NCBI GenBank assembly: GCA_033026295.1 | Contig: CM065184.1 | Location: 7,257,501-7,321,500, forward strand | DNA length: 64,000 bases | Direction: 5' to 3' | From: Channa striata | Lineage: Eukaryota; Chordata; Actinopteri; Anabantiformes; Channidae | Shown: positions 1 through 12,900 of the stretch, piece after piece | Layout of the letters: the number at the start of each line of letters is the position of its first letter | Position numbering within the stretch: position 1 is the first letter of the stretch | The notes under the pieces: generated by a model | Database searches by the model: none | Told to the model about the DNA's origin: nothing | What the model saw: only the letters and a program-made list of their open reading frames with translations | Program-made: the position numbers and the translations under genes

Positions 1-2738
1 AGCGGGACATGGTTTGGGCTGAAAGCATTCCCAAATGAAACCATGTTCTTGTGCCTGAAATATGACAATGAAATGAGAGCAGTGAAAGTGTGAGGCTACA
101 AAATACATCAAGAATCAAGGAGAATAAGGAAAGAGGACATGCGGAAGCAGAGACCTCTGAGGGGAGGGGGGCAAGAAGAAACCCACTTCATGAATTAACA
201 AACCCGTGGTAATGGAGTCTAAGGTCTCATTGCTATTTGTGATGGAGGCAGCCATGCATTCACTCTCTACTTATTAGAAGGGAATGGGGAGACACAGTTC
301 TTTTGATTAATACTCCCGCCTTTGTGGGGTTGGTGGGAGTGGAAAAGACAAGCAGGGAAAAAAAAAAAAAGAAAAATATGGAAGACAAGATTAAAAAGAA
401 CAAAAACGTCACAAATTTATACCTCGAATCAGAGGTTTAGCAAATGACCAGATTAGCAACACAAGACACACAGCAAAACAATGTCCATGACTCATCCGGC
501 ACAAGCTAAAATTCAATGTGCAACAATTTCGGCAGAAGCCCTGATGTACAGCACATACAGCAGAGAATCCTGTCAGAAAGTACTGGCAGCCTCAAGGTGA
601 AGTGTCCTAAAAGAAAATACCACACAAAACATCGTTGTGTATTTGTTAAATAACACAAAACAGGCACAAAAATGTGTATTTTGATTAACTTTGAAATTCA
701 GTCTCTGTAGAAGCCGTGGACGGGTCCTGACAAACTTTTACATTTTCAGGTAAAACTGCAGCAGCTCCGTTTTCTTCTGTTTCTGGATCATTGCAGCCTC
801 CATTAGGAATTTGTTGTCCTCAGTGTCCACCTGCGTTACAGTCAAGTGACCACTCAGACCACTAGAGCTTTTGGAGCATAATCTACCCAAATATCCTCCA
901 TATTGTCTGTGATTTAGGTCCAGAGCACAGGAGAAACCATGTGTGATCTTCCCAAAGAAAATACATCTGCATCTTGAGTTATGATACTGTGTCTTATTGA
1001 CCTAGTCATCATTGTTGCTCACAATGGGACATTTCAAAAAAGAACATTAAGGTCTTTATGTGGAAATTTTTATGAGGATATTGAATGCTTGACATCCCCT
1101 GACCTTTTTGCTAGATCTGCAAATAAAAATACCAAAGAAAAACTGAGATTTATGTCCACTCTGTAAAGACTTTTTCTTCTAAAAATTACACTTCATTTCA
1201 ATTATCAGAAGCACATAAAGCCAGACAGGCTTTGTGAAACATTTGTTTCACAGAGCATAACTAGATCTCCTTGACTGTCTGCTTAGTCTGCCTGGGAGTT
1301 TTAAAAGATGATAATGATTTGAAAATATCAGTCTTTATTACAACTTGGTGTTTCGCTACTTTTCCTTCGCCGTTATCCTGCAGGTCTCTAAACAATGTTA
1401 AACAAGTGGCTTCTAACCCCAAACCCTTGTGTCGCACAACAGCAGCACTTCAGGAAATAAAACACATACTAGAACTTATCCTCCGATTGAAGTTTTAAAG
1501 GACAATGCAAAAAAAAAAAAACACTTTTTAAAAAGGAGCTTGTGTTGTTTGTAGTGTGTCCTCCCACCGATCCCTAACAAAAAGTGACTGAAACAAAAAC
1601 CATCGGGCTGAGATTTTGGAGTCAGTGATAACTGATTCTCTGTTAGAGGTTAGAGCGTTAGTTTCGGTCAAAAGAGGAAATAGAAAATACAATAACAGTT
1701 GACATTTCCAAAATGTGGAACACTGTAGAGGATTGTTCAGTCACCTCCAACTTGCATGAACAGCACACACTGGTAATTTCAGGAGATTTTTAGTAGTGCC
1801 TGAAATTTTGAAGTTTATTTTAATCACTATAAGAAGTTTTGCATTTTAAATGTATGTAGAACATTTTTACGCATTTGACTAGTGTAGATGGAGAAAATGC
1901 TGGTTCTAAAGTGCGTTTACAGTCATATTGAGTGTATTCATACTTTTTTGTCGGATGTGCAAAGTAAAGTAAAAGTTTCCCAGGTAAAAGTAAAAACGAA
2001 ACCAATTAGAATGGAGACTGCCAAACGCCTGTAGTTATAATGTTTAACTGAGCGACGATTAATATTAAAATATTGGTGGGCGGCGAAAAGGTTTAACATA
2101 TGAAAATCTTTCCAACAAAATATGAATTAAACAGTGAACATGGGTTTTCCTTTGAAGTGTGAGTTTGTATTCTCAGTGACAGATGCTTTCAGTCCATTTA
2201 TGCAACGGATTTGAGATATCGCGTCTTTTCATTTGATTATTGAATAACTCCCGCAAGTCTTAATTTCCTTTTTCCATTGTTGCGGCTGGCAGCCAATATA
2301 ATCAATTCAGTTATTTGTTTGTTCTCGTGACCAGTCTTCAACACAATCACAGCAGTGATGAAATGCTTTGTTGACAGTCAAGTCATCATTTCTTTCATCC
2401 TGAATGCTATCGAGAAGAAAGGCTCGCCGCGCCGCACTACTGCACTTCGGTGGTTGAATATTAATCTTTTTTTTATCCTGTTCTTGCCTTAAACACAACA
2501 CACTTATAATTTTTTCCACACGTCTGGGTCAATTTGTAATGCCCTTCAAATTAAAAGCGTGGAGTTCTCTGTGCACACTATAATGAACATTTGGGCCGGC
2601 TCTGAAAAAATGCCCTGAAGGTAAACAGTGAAATTGAGACAAAGCCTTCCAATTCACAAAGCCTGCCAAAATCTCAGCTTGCATCTATCAAGCAACAGTT
2701 TGGTATCCTCACCTTCCCTTACCACCTGTCTCCTACAG
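1..2738. other. Gene-free AT-rich DNA
   Basis: No recognisable gene or mobile element is seen here. Open frames on both strands stay below about 80 codons, which is expected by chance. There is an uninterrupted A13 run at 358-370 and a purine-rich stretch at about 115-190. Intronic or intergenic sequence is the most likely reading. Confidence 0.6.
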
Positions 2739-2800
2739 ATCACCAGTTCAAACATTTTTCTTTCATGCTCTCACTGACTATGCAACTAAAAAGAAAGACG
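2739..2800 (+). CDS. Candidate 62-bp exon, unidentified
   Basis: This is a possible internal exon, not a recognised gene. It is preceded by a strong vertebrate-type acceptor: a pyrimidine-rich tract (about 2712-2735) ending in CTCCTACAG. It is followed directly by a consensus donor, ACG/GTAAGTTAG. Two of the three frames are open. The frame starting at the second base reads SPVQTFFFHALTDYATKKKD, and the third frame is open as well. The length is not a multiple of three, so skipping it would shift the frame. No family was recognised and no partner exon was found on the same strand nearby. Matching splice sites around so short an open segment also arise by chance in 64 kb, so the call is tentative. 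Confidence 0.22.
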
Positions 2801-4699
2801 GTAAGTTAGGTTGTTGTTTTTGGTTCTTTCTTATTTTTATTCAATTCCAACTCTGTGGCTAGACCTCAAAAACCACTTTCAACAAGCAATACCTGCACCT
2901 CGGGTTACCATGGAAACTCTTCACTTAAAAATAGACCTAGAGGAATGAAAGCTACGGGTGGAATATGCCTCCTTGATGTGGTTCAGGAAGATATATGGTT
3001 CTAGGTGTCTCGAAAATACAGGTTAGCATGTGGCTGTGGTTTACTGCATCCTTAAAGCATCACGGTACCTTGAGATGCCACTACTGCTTTTGAAAAGTAG
3101 AAAAGCAAAATAGCCCGTGTTTTGCTGATGCGCCATTCTGTTATAAAACGGAGTTTGTTTTGTACAAGGTCGCTGATGGACGTGTTACAGATGAATGATG
3201 AGTAAGTGCCTGTTCCACTGGACATGTTTCAGCGTACACTAGATGACAATAACAAAGTGCTGGAACAAGGTGTGTTTTTCATTCCTGCTCCGAATGAGAT
3301 GGCTGCAGAATAGTGTTTTGACAAGCATGACAGACACCGCCTCACTTCCAGGATTTACATACGCTGGGGTTGCGAAGACACCTGACAAGCTACCAGTGGG
3401 GTGTAATTCTCCTTTGTTCAAGTGGCACCACAGGGGTGATTTTAAACCGGGTTTGTGCTGCGCTGTCATATAACTCTTCAACTTTAATTTACTATCTAAA
3501 TGAATAAAACAACAAAGTGTAGCTTTACGTGACACACCACACTACGCACGTCACTTACCCAGGTGGGTTTACCTTTCAGGACACCACACGCATGTTAAGC
3601 AATATCAAAACATGTTTGCAGTCGCCAGAAATCACGTCTTCATTTTATAAGCACGAGTTGGTATCAGCAGGCTGATTCCCCATTGCTATACAAAGGCTGT
3701 CCTGTTTGTGTTCACACCTAAAGCAAAAGTCTTTATTCAGCACTCGCTTGAGCATTTAATAAAATGATGCAGCTTTAAACAATAAAACATTACAACCCGA
3801 TCAAATAGAAAGACTCAAAAAAGCTTGTGCTATTAATAAAAAAAAGAAAAAAAAGAGACCAATATTTTTTATCTTGGTTGTGAGAGCAATTTGTGATTTT
3901 TATGTGCTGACAGTGATGGCTGCTGATGACACATTTTAGGTTTAATTAACTCCCAAATTGTTTTACAGATGTATAGCACAGCAATTTCTCCCTGACATAT
4001 ATAAGTATACACACACACACCAGTTGTGCTGTATGTTTAAAACAAAAACACATGATTGCATGCATCCATTTCTGAATAGGGACATCCCTGTGTCTGTCTC
4101 TGTCCATTTGATTCAGCATCATTCCCTACAGTGATTCATAACTCATGTTTCTGTTGTTGAACCAATTATATGTGATTGACAGGAAGACAGACTCGGGCAC
4201 AAGTGGGTAGAGGCCTCGGGCTGTTTGCCGATCTACACTAGGTTCACAATTTCATACTAAACAAAGAGAAAGCAGTAATTTGCCTATAATGAGGGGGAAA
4301 CAAGACATAACAGCAGGTACTTAAAAGGAGTTAGTGAGACAAATATGAAGACACAAGCTGCTGTGGTGTGAAATAAAGCCAAGATATCGTCTAAACTGTC
4401 AGAGTAGAGAATGAAAGAAAATCCAGAAGCCTCCACTGATAGAAGACACAACAGCTGTCAGTAAAATAAATAATTAAATAATAAAAGAGCATCTACATTT
4501 CATGTGTTGGAGTAAAGAATCTGACTATACACACGATACACCTGTCATAATTGAAAGCAAAGTTGGCAATCTGTGCCTATTGTGTTTTATTCTTGTGTGG
4601 CTTTACTCTATTACAGCCAGATTAGCCAAACTTGTGTTATCTGTAATCACCAGCTGGTATCTGGTGAAGCTGAATGTGGAAAAATGAAGTGTTCAGGTA

Positions 4700-4701
<2 letters not shown>
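2801..4701. other. Gene-free DNA
   Basis: Nothing recognisable is seen apart from a short (AC)6-7 tract at 4009-4021 and small A-rich runs near 3838-3856. Confidence 0.6.

Positions 4702-4746
<45 letters not shown>
4702..4746 (+). repeat. (TG)n microsatellite, about 45 bp
   Basis: An uninterrupted TG/GT dinucleotide tract of about 22 units. It is long enough to be polymorphic. Open frames crossing it read as alternating Cys-Val and are artefacts of the repeat. Confidence 0.97.
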
Positions 4747-4749
<3 letters not shown>

Positions 4750-5866
4750 AATGAAAGTGAAAGGGGATGTCTGTGCAACATTGGTGCCTATAATTGGACA
4801 GTTAATTCATTAGCGAAAGTCTTTACCTTCACCTTCTCGCTGGTCCGAACCACCAGACTGAAGAAAGGACGGGGTGGAAGCTGGAGAGAGATGATGGAGG
4901 TCGAGCCCTCGCTGTGGCCTCATTGCACTGGGGAGTTGGTAGAGACAGAGCTGTGTGCTTGGTAAACACATTAGCTGACTGTGACAGATGTGCTGGACTT
5001 GGTTCTATAAGCAGCTAGCAATTCAGTGGATAATTACAGTACGTGTCTAGATGGTGGAACACATTAGACCCTCAGAACAGAACACCTCAAACTACTTTGA
5101 AATGCAGCTTTTTTTGTGATATACAATGCATTTCTGGTTCAGAGTTGTTGTTTTATGTTATTTTGTTCCATGGCTCCCAAATCTAGATGGTATAACATGA
5201 TGTGGATATATGGAAAAGAAAGCTACTTGTTCAAAAGTACTGTACAAGAAAAAACATGTTTTATTTTTAATATAAATCAGGTTTTGGTGGCAGCAACTGG
5301 AAACCATAAAACAAGCAACATTGATGCTGAACAATCCAGCACCCATGCTGGAGTGATCGAGGAGGAAAAACATGTATGGTTGGAGTTTTTCCACCAGCAA
5401 CAGCAGGATCAATGTCGTGAGACAATAATGCACCTTCAACATGGCCACAAAGACATGTACATGTTTTCAGCTTGAGATTTCTTTCCTTTTTCTTGTGTGG
5501 AAGGTCATCAATCATGAATATTGCTCTTTCCTCCCACATACACATTAAACCTTGCCGGAATCAGAAGGTCGCTAAAAGGCATTTTAAAAAACACAAAATT
5601 GGTGATATATATCTATAAACTGCATATTTCACTGCGACCAAAATCTCTATAAAAATGACCCAAATGGAAAAGTCTTCCAAAGAGCAACACAGAGTAAACT
5701 GTTGCACTTCTAGCTATACTAGTATCGGACCTGATGATGGTATGAGTATCGAGACATCCCTACTTTAAATTTTGTATATATGAATGAAGTTGATCAAGGA
5801 ATGACAAGAAGATTATAAATGACAGTTGTGATTAACTTTAATGATTGCAACAAACAAAAACATTCT
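4747..5866. other. Gene-free DNA with one chance-length open frame
   Basis: No gene is recognised. A plus-strand frame is open for 119 codons (5116-5475) and carries a Q-rich patch (FFHQQQQDQ) near its end. It has no recognisable domain and its length is within what AT-rich DNA of this amount gives by chance. The opposite strand is also open for 96 codons over the same bases. Confidence 0.5.
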
Positions 5867-5901
5867 GATTGGATTGGAAGTGATTAGATTGGAAGTGATT
5901 A
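5867..5901 (+). repeat. 35-bp direct repeat, copy 1
   Basis: This 35-bp segment is repeated exactly 115 bp downstream. It is internally repetitive: the unit ATTGGAAGTGATT occurs twice within it. See the second copy at 5982-6016. Confidence 0.9.
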
Positions 5902-5981
5902 CCGTAAAAAATTTAAATTAGCTAAAATTTTAAAGAAATATATATAAATTTAGCATAATTAATATTGCTAGGTCATCAAGT

Positions 5982-6016
5982 GATTGGATTGGAAGTGATT
6001 AGATTGGAAGTGATTA
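5982..6016 (+). repeat. 35-bp direct repeat, copy 2
   Basis: Exact copy of 5867-5901, 115 bp downstream. The AT-rich DNA between the copies is not itself repeated, so this is a pair of short direct repeats and not a simple 115-bp tandem array. Confidence 0.9.
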
Positions 6017-6062
6017 GATGGTTGTAAGCAGTAAAAGTGCTGATCACACAAAACAGAAAAGT

Positions 6063-6200
6063 CATGGTTTTATTAATCTTTTATAAAACCTGTTTAGTTT
6101 TTCAGACTCTAATGGGTCAATATCTCTGTGAACACCAAAAAACTGTTAGTAAAAACTCATAGAACAGCAACAATAAAAACCAAATATTCATTTTCCTTGA
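6063..6200 (+). repeat. Local segmental duplication, copy 1
   Basis: The segment from about 6103 to 6198 recurs at 6407-6494, offset by about 304 bp. Two blocks of roughly 30 bp are identical in both copies: one starts CAGACTCTAATGGGTCAATA and the other starts AGTAAAAACTCATAGAACAG. Copy 1 has about ten extra bases between them. Weaker similarity extends upstream to about 6063. Confidence 0.85.
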
Positions 6201-6352
6201 GATTGAAACCACTGTCACACTAACGGATAGCCAGATCGATGGCTAGGAATTTCTTCGCGTGTTTTCCAGGGTGTAAAAATATTGATGTCTTGGGTTGCAG
6301 CCTAAGAATAAAAAGCATCTACAGCGCCCATCTTTCAGAAAAAAAGGTTCTC

Positions 6353-6494
6353 TCATGGTTCGGAAAAAAAACAAAAGGTGCAGGGATTTATAACTGTATA
6401 GTTTCACAGACTCTAATGGGTCAATATCTCTGTGAAAACTAGTAAAAACTCATAGAACAGCAACAATAAAAAGCAAATACATTTTTCCTTGGAA
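6353..6494 (+). repeat. Local segmental duplication, copy 2
   Basis: Second copy of the segment at 6063-6200, in the same orientation. The strongest identity is at 6407-6475. The 150-odd bases separating the copies (about 6201-6352) are unique. No terminal inverted repeats were noticed, so local duplication is preferred over two transposon insertions. Confidence 0.85.
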
Positions 6495-6710
6495 TGCCGA
6501 CTAAATACAGCTACAGTTGATGCCGAGCCTTAGCTCTTTTCAAAGGGTTCCTTTCAAAACAAAAGTGCTGAAAGGATGAAAACTGGAGGGGCAACTTTGC
6601 TATTTAAGCATTCTTACCAGTGGGGAAAAACTGGAAAGCAGATGGCACCAGATAAAAGTCTATGTTTTTTAATCAAAAGTTGCCTGCTGCTGTTTTATTC
6701 TTTCGTTCCA

Positions 6711-6920
6711 ACCTTGCCTCCTAAAACTTAATTTCTACGCAACAGAAGTCCAACTGCAATTAAGTTTTTGTAGGTAACACAATCACTGGCTGAATTATCG
6801 ACCAATGGAACATTCTTTCAATGAATAAAGTGCAACATTTGGGAGAAAACGTGACTGTCACACCACAGACCTGAGTTTGACTCCAGAGTCCCATGTGTAG
6901 TTGGGTTTAGACAGCAAAAG
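6711..6920 (+). repeat. Dispersed repeat of unknown class, copy A
   Basis: This shares two separated blocks, in the same order and orientation, with 31731-31890. The first is TTTCTACGCAACAGAAGT, which is TTTCTATGCAACAAAAGT in the other copy. The second is CTGAGTTTGACTCCAGA (6871-6887), identical in both. The second block resembles an RNA polymerase III B box (GGTTCGANTCC), but no convincing A box or poly-A tail was found. An old SINE or a non-autonomous DNA element are both possible. Confidence 0.6.
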
Positions 6921-9900
6921 CAGTATAGTGAAGGCCCGAGAGTACACAAACATGCGGTGTCAGACTTCACTTTTACAACCACAAGCTTTCCCAAACCCTG
7001 GCCAAGTGCTGAACCAAGCATAAACATACCCATAAAAAAACTTAATGAATGCTGTAGTCAGACAAATGGGACAAAAGGGGAGATGTTTGTTGGAAAAGAT
7101 GAAAGAACTTGTTAATGATGAATGTATTTGGCACTTGACATTTAATGTGACAGACTTTAATAAACCTTTCCCTCACTTTGGTCCAATATTTCCTAAATAG
7201 CCGTGTAAATAATGTTCATTGGCCTGTCACAAAAGAAACTCCCCCTGGTGTGAACCCACCCAGTAGGAGTGAGAGTCCACCCATCAGGAGAGCAGTGCCT
7301 GGGATTTGACCCCGAGCTGGACTCCCTAGCCATAGACCTGAACCCTGGGTCCTGCAGTGGCAGGTGAGTGTTTTACCTCAAAAAATGCTGCATCTCTTTT
7401 AAGTGGTTGCCACAAGCTTTTATGTGTGCATGAGGTGAGGCAGCAATGCAGGCTCAGGCTCATCCTACTTTTGTGTTTGTTGTTAGCAAGCAGGAAGGGT
7501 GAGAGGGGTTGTGGAACAAGACGAAACATTTGTCTTTGGGATAATCATGTTTAAGTCAGGCTGGCAACTTAAACACTACAAATTCCCATGACAGATTACA
7601 CTTCTAAATCTGTTTGCTTACATATTTACACATTGGCACCTGAAGGTTGAAGAGGTCATGCTCGCTCCTGATTGATTTAAAATTTGACACAATCTGCACA
7701 AAGCCTTGGAGGAGTTTGATTATAGGCTGAGTCAGTCACATGGGTATCTTGTCAACGTGTCCAATTATAAACATATCGTGTGAGAATCTCATAAAAGACC
7801 TTGAAACCCTATCACATAAACTCCACATGTGAAACGACTTGGAAGAGTGAGCAAATCCAAAGAATGGAATTGACCGGAGTAGTCGCAGTTTCTATCTATT
7901 CTAACAGTATTTGATGCCTTTTCACCCGAGTCCTCGGCTTGTGCCTCTCCACTATCTCCACCAGCATGATCAATGGTGATGTTTGATGGAATGGACAATT
8001 CATTTCACCCTGACAGGTAGGATACAGTCAGGGTTGCACATCACTCAAGCTCCCATCAAACTGTCATAGACATTTCTTGATCAATCACTTGAAGAGGAGG
8101 AGAAAACTAGCCCTTTGACAATGGAGAAGGTAAACAATGAAGAGCAGCGCCTCCTTTAAATCTATATATTTTATCCTTCAATATGCTCTAAGATGCAGTA
8201 AATTAGCATAATTTCTTTCATAAATACGCCGTTTCATTTGTGGATTCATACAGGTTTTAAGCATTTGATTTGCATCTCTAGGTTCCAAGTTTAACTCCAC
8301 AAGCACAAAAAAGTAGAACAAGTTATCTACTGTACACCGATACTGTACACACACTGTCCCCTCCCATTCCATAGGTTGTCTGTGCAAGCAGCTTATTACA
8401 TCCCATAGGGTATATTTTATTTTTAGGTGACCTCTAGGACCTGTAGTCATTACAACAGGAGCAAATAAGAAAGGTGATGTAGTGTAAGCCAAAGTGAACG
8501 TCCACAGAGGAGGACAAAACACGGGACTTTGACATTTGGGACAACCATTTGTATCGTTTTCTAAGCCAACAGTTGATGTGGTTCCTATTTTTCCATATTT
8601 TTCCATCATTTCCATCATTTCAGACTTTAGACAAGTCCAAGTGTGATGGTGAAGGCTGCCTGTGTGTACGCTCCAGATGTCCCCCTGATGGTAGGGACCC
8701 TATCAGACTGTAAGGGCAGATGAGCTTCTTATACTGACATTTTGGTTGGGGGAGTGTTTGACTATTCAGCTATGAGTAACACCTGAGACTCTTCCAATAA
8801 TATTGTTTATTCTATGCTATTTTCCTTGAATATTTTAATTGTTAGATTTCTGACTTGAAATGCAAGTAAGTGAATGGACCACGGGTGGTCGTACAACTGG
8901 TTCTTTGTGAGCAGATTGGCATTCATCGTAAAATAACAGTAACAAGACAAATGCAAGGCGTTCTCATTACTTTAGGGCTTTTGCTCTCATACATATGCAT
9001 GACCTTAAATAGTCACAAACATTGAAGATTAAAGAGTGGAAATTATGCATTTATGGTGGCTCTAGTCAGTTTAATTTGAGTCTATTAAAGTTCACATATT
9101 TTTGCAACTTTAATTCTCTGCAATACAAATGTGAATGTCGTGAAAATATATTTTCTTATTTTTGTAAGACGTGTCTGTATGCATAAAGATCCTTATTATA
9201 AAGAAGTCATTATTGACAATGGGCTTTTAACTTAGTGTCAAAACAGTAAGAAGCATTCATTACAGGGCTGAATTGTAGATGTCTTTATTAAGTTGCTGAA
9301 TGTCATTAAAATATGCATGTATATGTAGATACGCACTCATAATAGCGGCACAGACATGAACAAGCTCACAAACTGCTTTCATCTACTCATACTGGAACAA
9401 ATACAAATGAATCCAAAAGCGGATTTTGTTTGTCTTTATTAGTCTGAATTGTCAACATGCTTTTGCACATTCCGGCTCTGGATTTTTGTGGGTACACGCA
9501 GCTTCTCCTAGTTACAAATACACAACAGTAAAATCTATAAAAAGAAAAGCTCATCAAGCTGCGTATCAAGGAAGACGTTTTCAAAAGTTGTGACATCGTT
9601 TGAGGCTCTGTGTAGCAGAAAATGATAACTGCTTTAATCAAATGCCACAGTAGTTACCTTGTTAGTACAGAAAGAATCAGGCTTTTTCAAGTTTTGCTGA
9701 AATATATTTGCATTTGTATTGTTACTTAGGCACTTCTTAAAACTTTTGGCAAAAATAATACACGGCAACACACCTTCTGTAACCCGGAGAAGAAATATGC
9801 AGGCACAATAATGAATGATTTATGCCAGTGAATAAATGCCAAAGCATGCGCTACATGGCCAAAAATGCAGGTGAACTGGGATTACACTGGGATTATCGTG

Positions 9901-12900
9901 TTGGTGTCTAACACTGTGAAACCAAAAACTCATTGTGTGCAGACTAGACAGGAAAAACTAAAACAATTTCACTTTCCCATGTAGATCTGTACAACATCAG
10001 AGTGAATTAACTGGGAGAGCCAAAATCAACACTACGTCAGTGTTTATACAAAATCAATGTACCGCTGTAGCTACGAACAGTCGCCCCACAGCAACATCAG
10101 CTCTGCGAATGTACCACCGAGCTTCCAATCAGCACTTGTCATCTCAAAACAAGTGCTGCGGGATCAACACTTATTAAGACCCAAATTTCCAAAGACTATT
10201 TACTGTAGGAAACGGAGCTTCTAAATAGGCCCTGCATGCTCAAAATCTCCCATTTGATGATTAGTTTTTCAGGGCTTTGTGTCCTTGTAACTTTCTGTTT
10301 TTCCCCAGTGCACAGACGACAGGAAGCAGTTGGACTAATACCGGCAGGCAGTTTCAGCTGAAGCAAACTTCAACTCTAATTCTAACCTAGCCAGAGCAAT
10401 TAGAGCCATACCGATGGTAGGTACAGCAAGAGTGAAGCATACATTTAATGTAGATTCATGAGGAGTATGAGGGGAAGGGGGGGGGCTTCTGCTTCTTATT
10501 TTGGGCTAAATTACTATCATTCAGAGCCACCTCAGGCATAATGTGGATACAGGCAACATTTGATGTGCTGCAAAATGTGTTGAATTGCCGTATGAACAAG
10601 CATTTTCCAGCTTTAACCACAGAGTCAGGGGCTGTCTAGCCTCCACGACTCAAAACTGACATGGGATTCCAGTAGACGATAGGAATTAATTTTGCCTATA
10701 GCATTTAAAAATTGATGTTATATATAGCCATAACTGTCTGAGAGTTTCTTAATGGAGTGAGTTGCTGCACTATATGGTCAAAGTAATTGCCTCCACACTG
10801 GCGAGGAGGCTGACGTGAAGAACGTAGTAGGCTCTGCTGCGCTTCTGAAAGCACATAGCAGCAGAGGGTACACATGGGACCTTCCGACATAGCGTTTTAA
10901 CATGGATGTGTTTTGTGGCAGTTTCCTTGTTTCCAGAAATTGTGAACTTTTCCCAACACTACAATAGCTAAATATTAAATAAATATGAGCAACAATTCAA
11001 GCGTTGTCTCTCTGAAATGCACATACAGTACTTGTGGGAAAAAAAATTGCTTGTACTACTGTAAGCATATGGCAAAACGCAATACGGCATTATGTGGTTA
11101 AGCATATTAACTTCTAAACAATTTAAATGAGGTTGGCCAGGAATAAATTGTTGCGGCAGCAAACACAATACCTCAGCCCCAAACAAATACATCGGACAAA
11201 GCTTCATTGCTGTAGAGTGGAAAGAAAAGTCTCACCTCTCATGCATTAAATCTCATATTCTTGAAGGGATTGATGCTTCTAACAATAGTTCACTAAGCCC
11301 AGCTTGTGGAGCCCTTTAGCCATAATTGCTTGTAGCAGCAAAATTTTGCAGCAATAACAGCTTGCTATTGTGGAGAGGAGAATTAGAAAATTGTCAAAAT
11401 AAAATATTTACTCTGCCTGGCAGTCAAAGAAGTAAATACACAGAAAGCTGTGGATTTAGAGCAGTATTTTCTCTTTGGAAGAGCACTGATAGTTGTTAAG
11501 GAGTTTAAGCTCATGTGGAGTCACCTTCAAACATTTGCATCAGCAAGGATTACTTGATGAAATCTAGAAACCTCATTTGACATTACAATGTAAAGGAGAT
11601 TAATATTATCCCACATTTAGAGCATTTCAGTATTGATGCTAATTTGTCAAGCAGGTTAAACTTTATTTTAAGTGTACAATCAGCATCAGTTTGGAACAGT
11701 CATTTGTTGTGGTTTTGATAACCAAATGGAAGTGGAGTCGAGAAGAGACATTTGTGAGAGGGGAATATGATTTAGTGAAGCGCCTCTGCAGCACTACCCA
11801 GGGTGATACCTTGAATTCTTCTATTAAAGAGGAAATTGTGAGAATTCAGTCTGAACAGAGACCATGATGGTGAAAGGAAAACGAGGTGGACGTCATTGAA
11901 AGAAGACCCTTAACAGCTTTGTGTAACACAGAGGTTTTTGAATTTGTGCAGGGACAGCAGGAGGGTCGAGACACTCAATAATTTGGCGAGGTTGACGACA
12001 TAAGAGCTGCAGAGAGTATCTCAGGGGGCTGGTTAGGAGCAAGCTGCAGAAGTCCAGACAGGAGATGATTAAAGCACAGGAAGGTGGGCCGATTCGCTGC
12101 AGAGGAGCAGTCTGACACATCTCACAAGGTGCAAAAACTTCAGGATGTTTGGGTTATTTTGGTTTCATCACTGTAATTTGTTTACTTATTAAAACTGTGA
12201 CTTTTTGAACCAGAGCTTGAGGGGTGATTTCATTCATATAAATACAAATAAATAAATCCCAGAATGTGAAAAAGTGACGCTTTTCAAGGTGGATTAACAC
12301 GCTGAGAAACTGATACAGTTTACTCTAGAGTTGTGCTTCTAGTTTTAAAATCCACTGTATTCAAGTTGACTGTATGTCTCCTACTGTTTTCCCATCTGGT
12401 GCCTGCATGTAAGATGTTATGAACATGTTTATTACTCCCTTACTAGCAAAAAAAATGCTATGCATCATTCATTAGAAGGAAGACTTGATGTCTAAATTGA
12501 AATTGAAAGGAAAAAAGTGATGTTTCAGTGAGCCATGGCAGAGAAAAAAAGAACTGGAAACTGAGCACTGCATAAAAAGTGTGTATCTGTGACGATGCTA
12601 AAAGTTGTAATGAATAAATAACCAAAGGTTGATGTATTATGTATGAAGCAATTTCTGCAGCTGGAGTGAAAAAACAGTTTCAAAACGGGGAAGAATCACT
12701 TTAGTTTTCAGGGGTTCTGTTGTGGAATGGGGGAGATGTAAAGGGAAATGCCACTGATCTTCGGAGGACGCTGGAATCACGAATGAACTCTCCAGTACGT
12801 CACTAATACCACCACACTCAACTACTTGCTGTGAGCTCAATGGTAACTGGGACACGTTTATTCTTACATCACAATAAACAGATGATTATCAAACTATTTT

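Noticed and set aside
4830..4965. GC-rich open segment ending in TGCTTG/GTAAACAC as an exon.
   Set aside because: The donor is weak, no acceptor with a pyrimidine tract precedes it and the peptide is unfamiliar.
5280..5475. Q-rich reading frame (EEEKHVWLEFFHQQQQDQ) as a possible Myb/SANT-type transposon accessory protein.
   Set aside because: Only a vague compositional resemblance is seen. No conserved Trp pattern of a SANT domain lies upstream.
7284..7345. tRNA-like B box on the minus strand (GGGGTCAAATCCC).
   Set aside because: There is no matching A box at the right distance, no cloverleaf could be drawn and no second copy was seen.
8178..8618. 146-codon minus-strand frame.
   Set aside because: No domain was recognised, no splice-site or start context supports it, and the length is compatible with chance.
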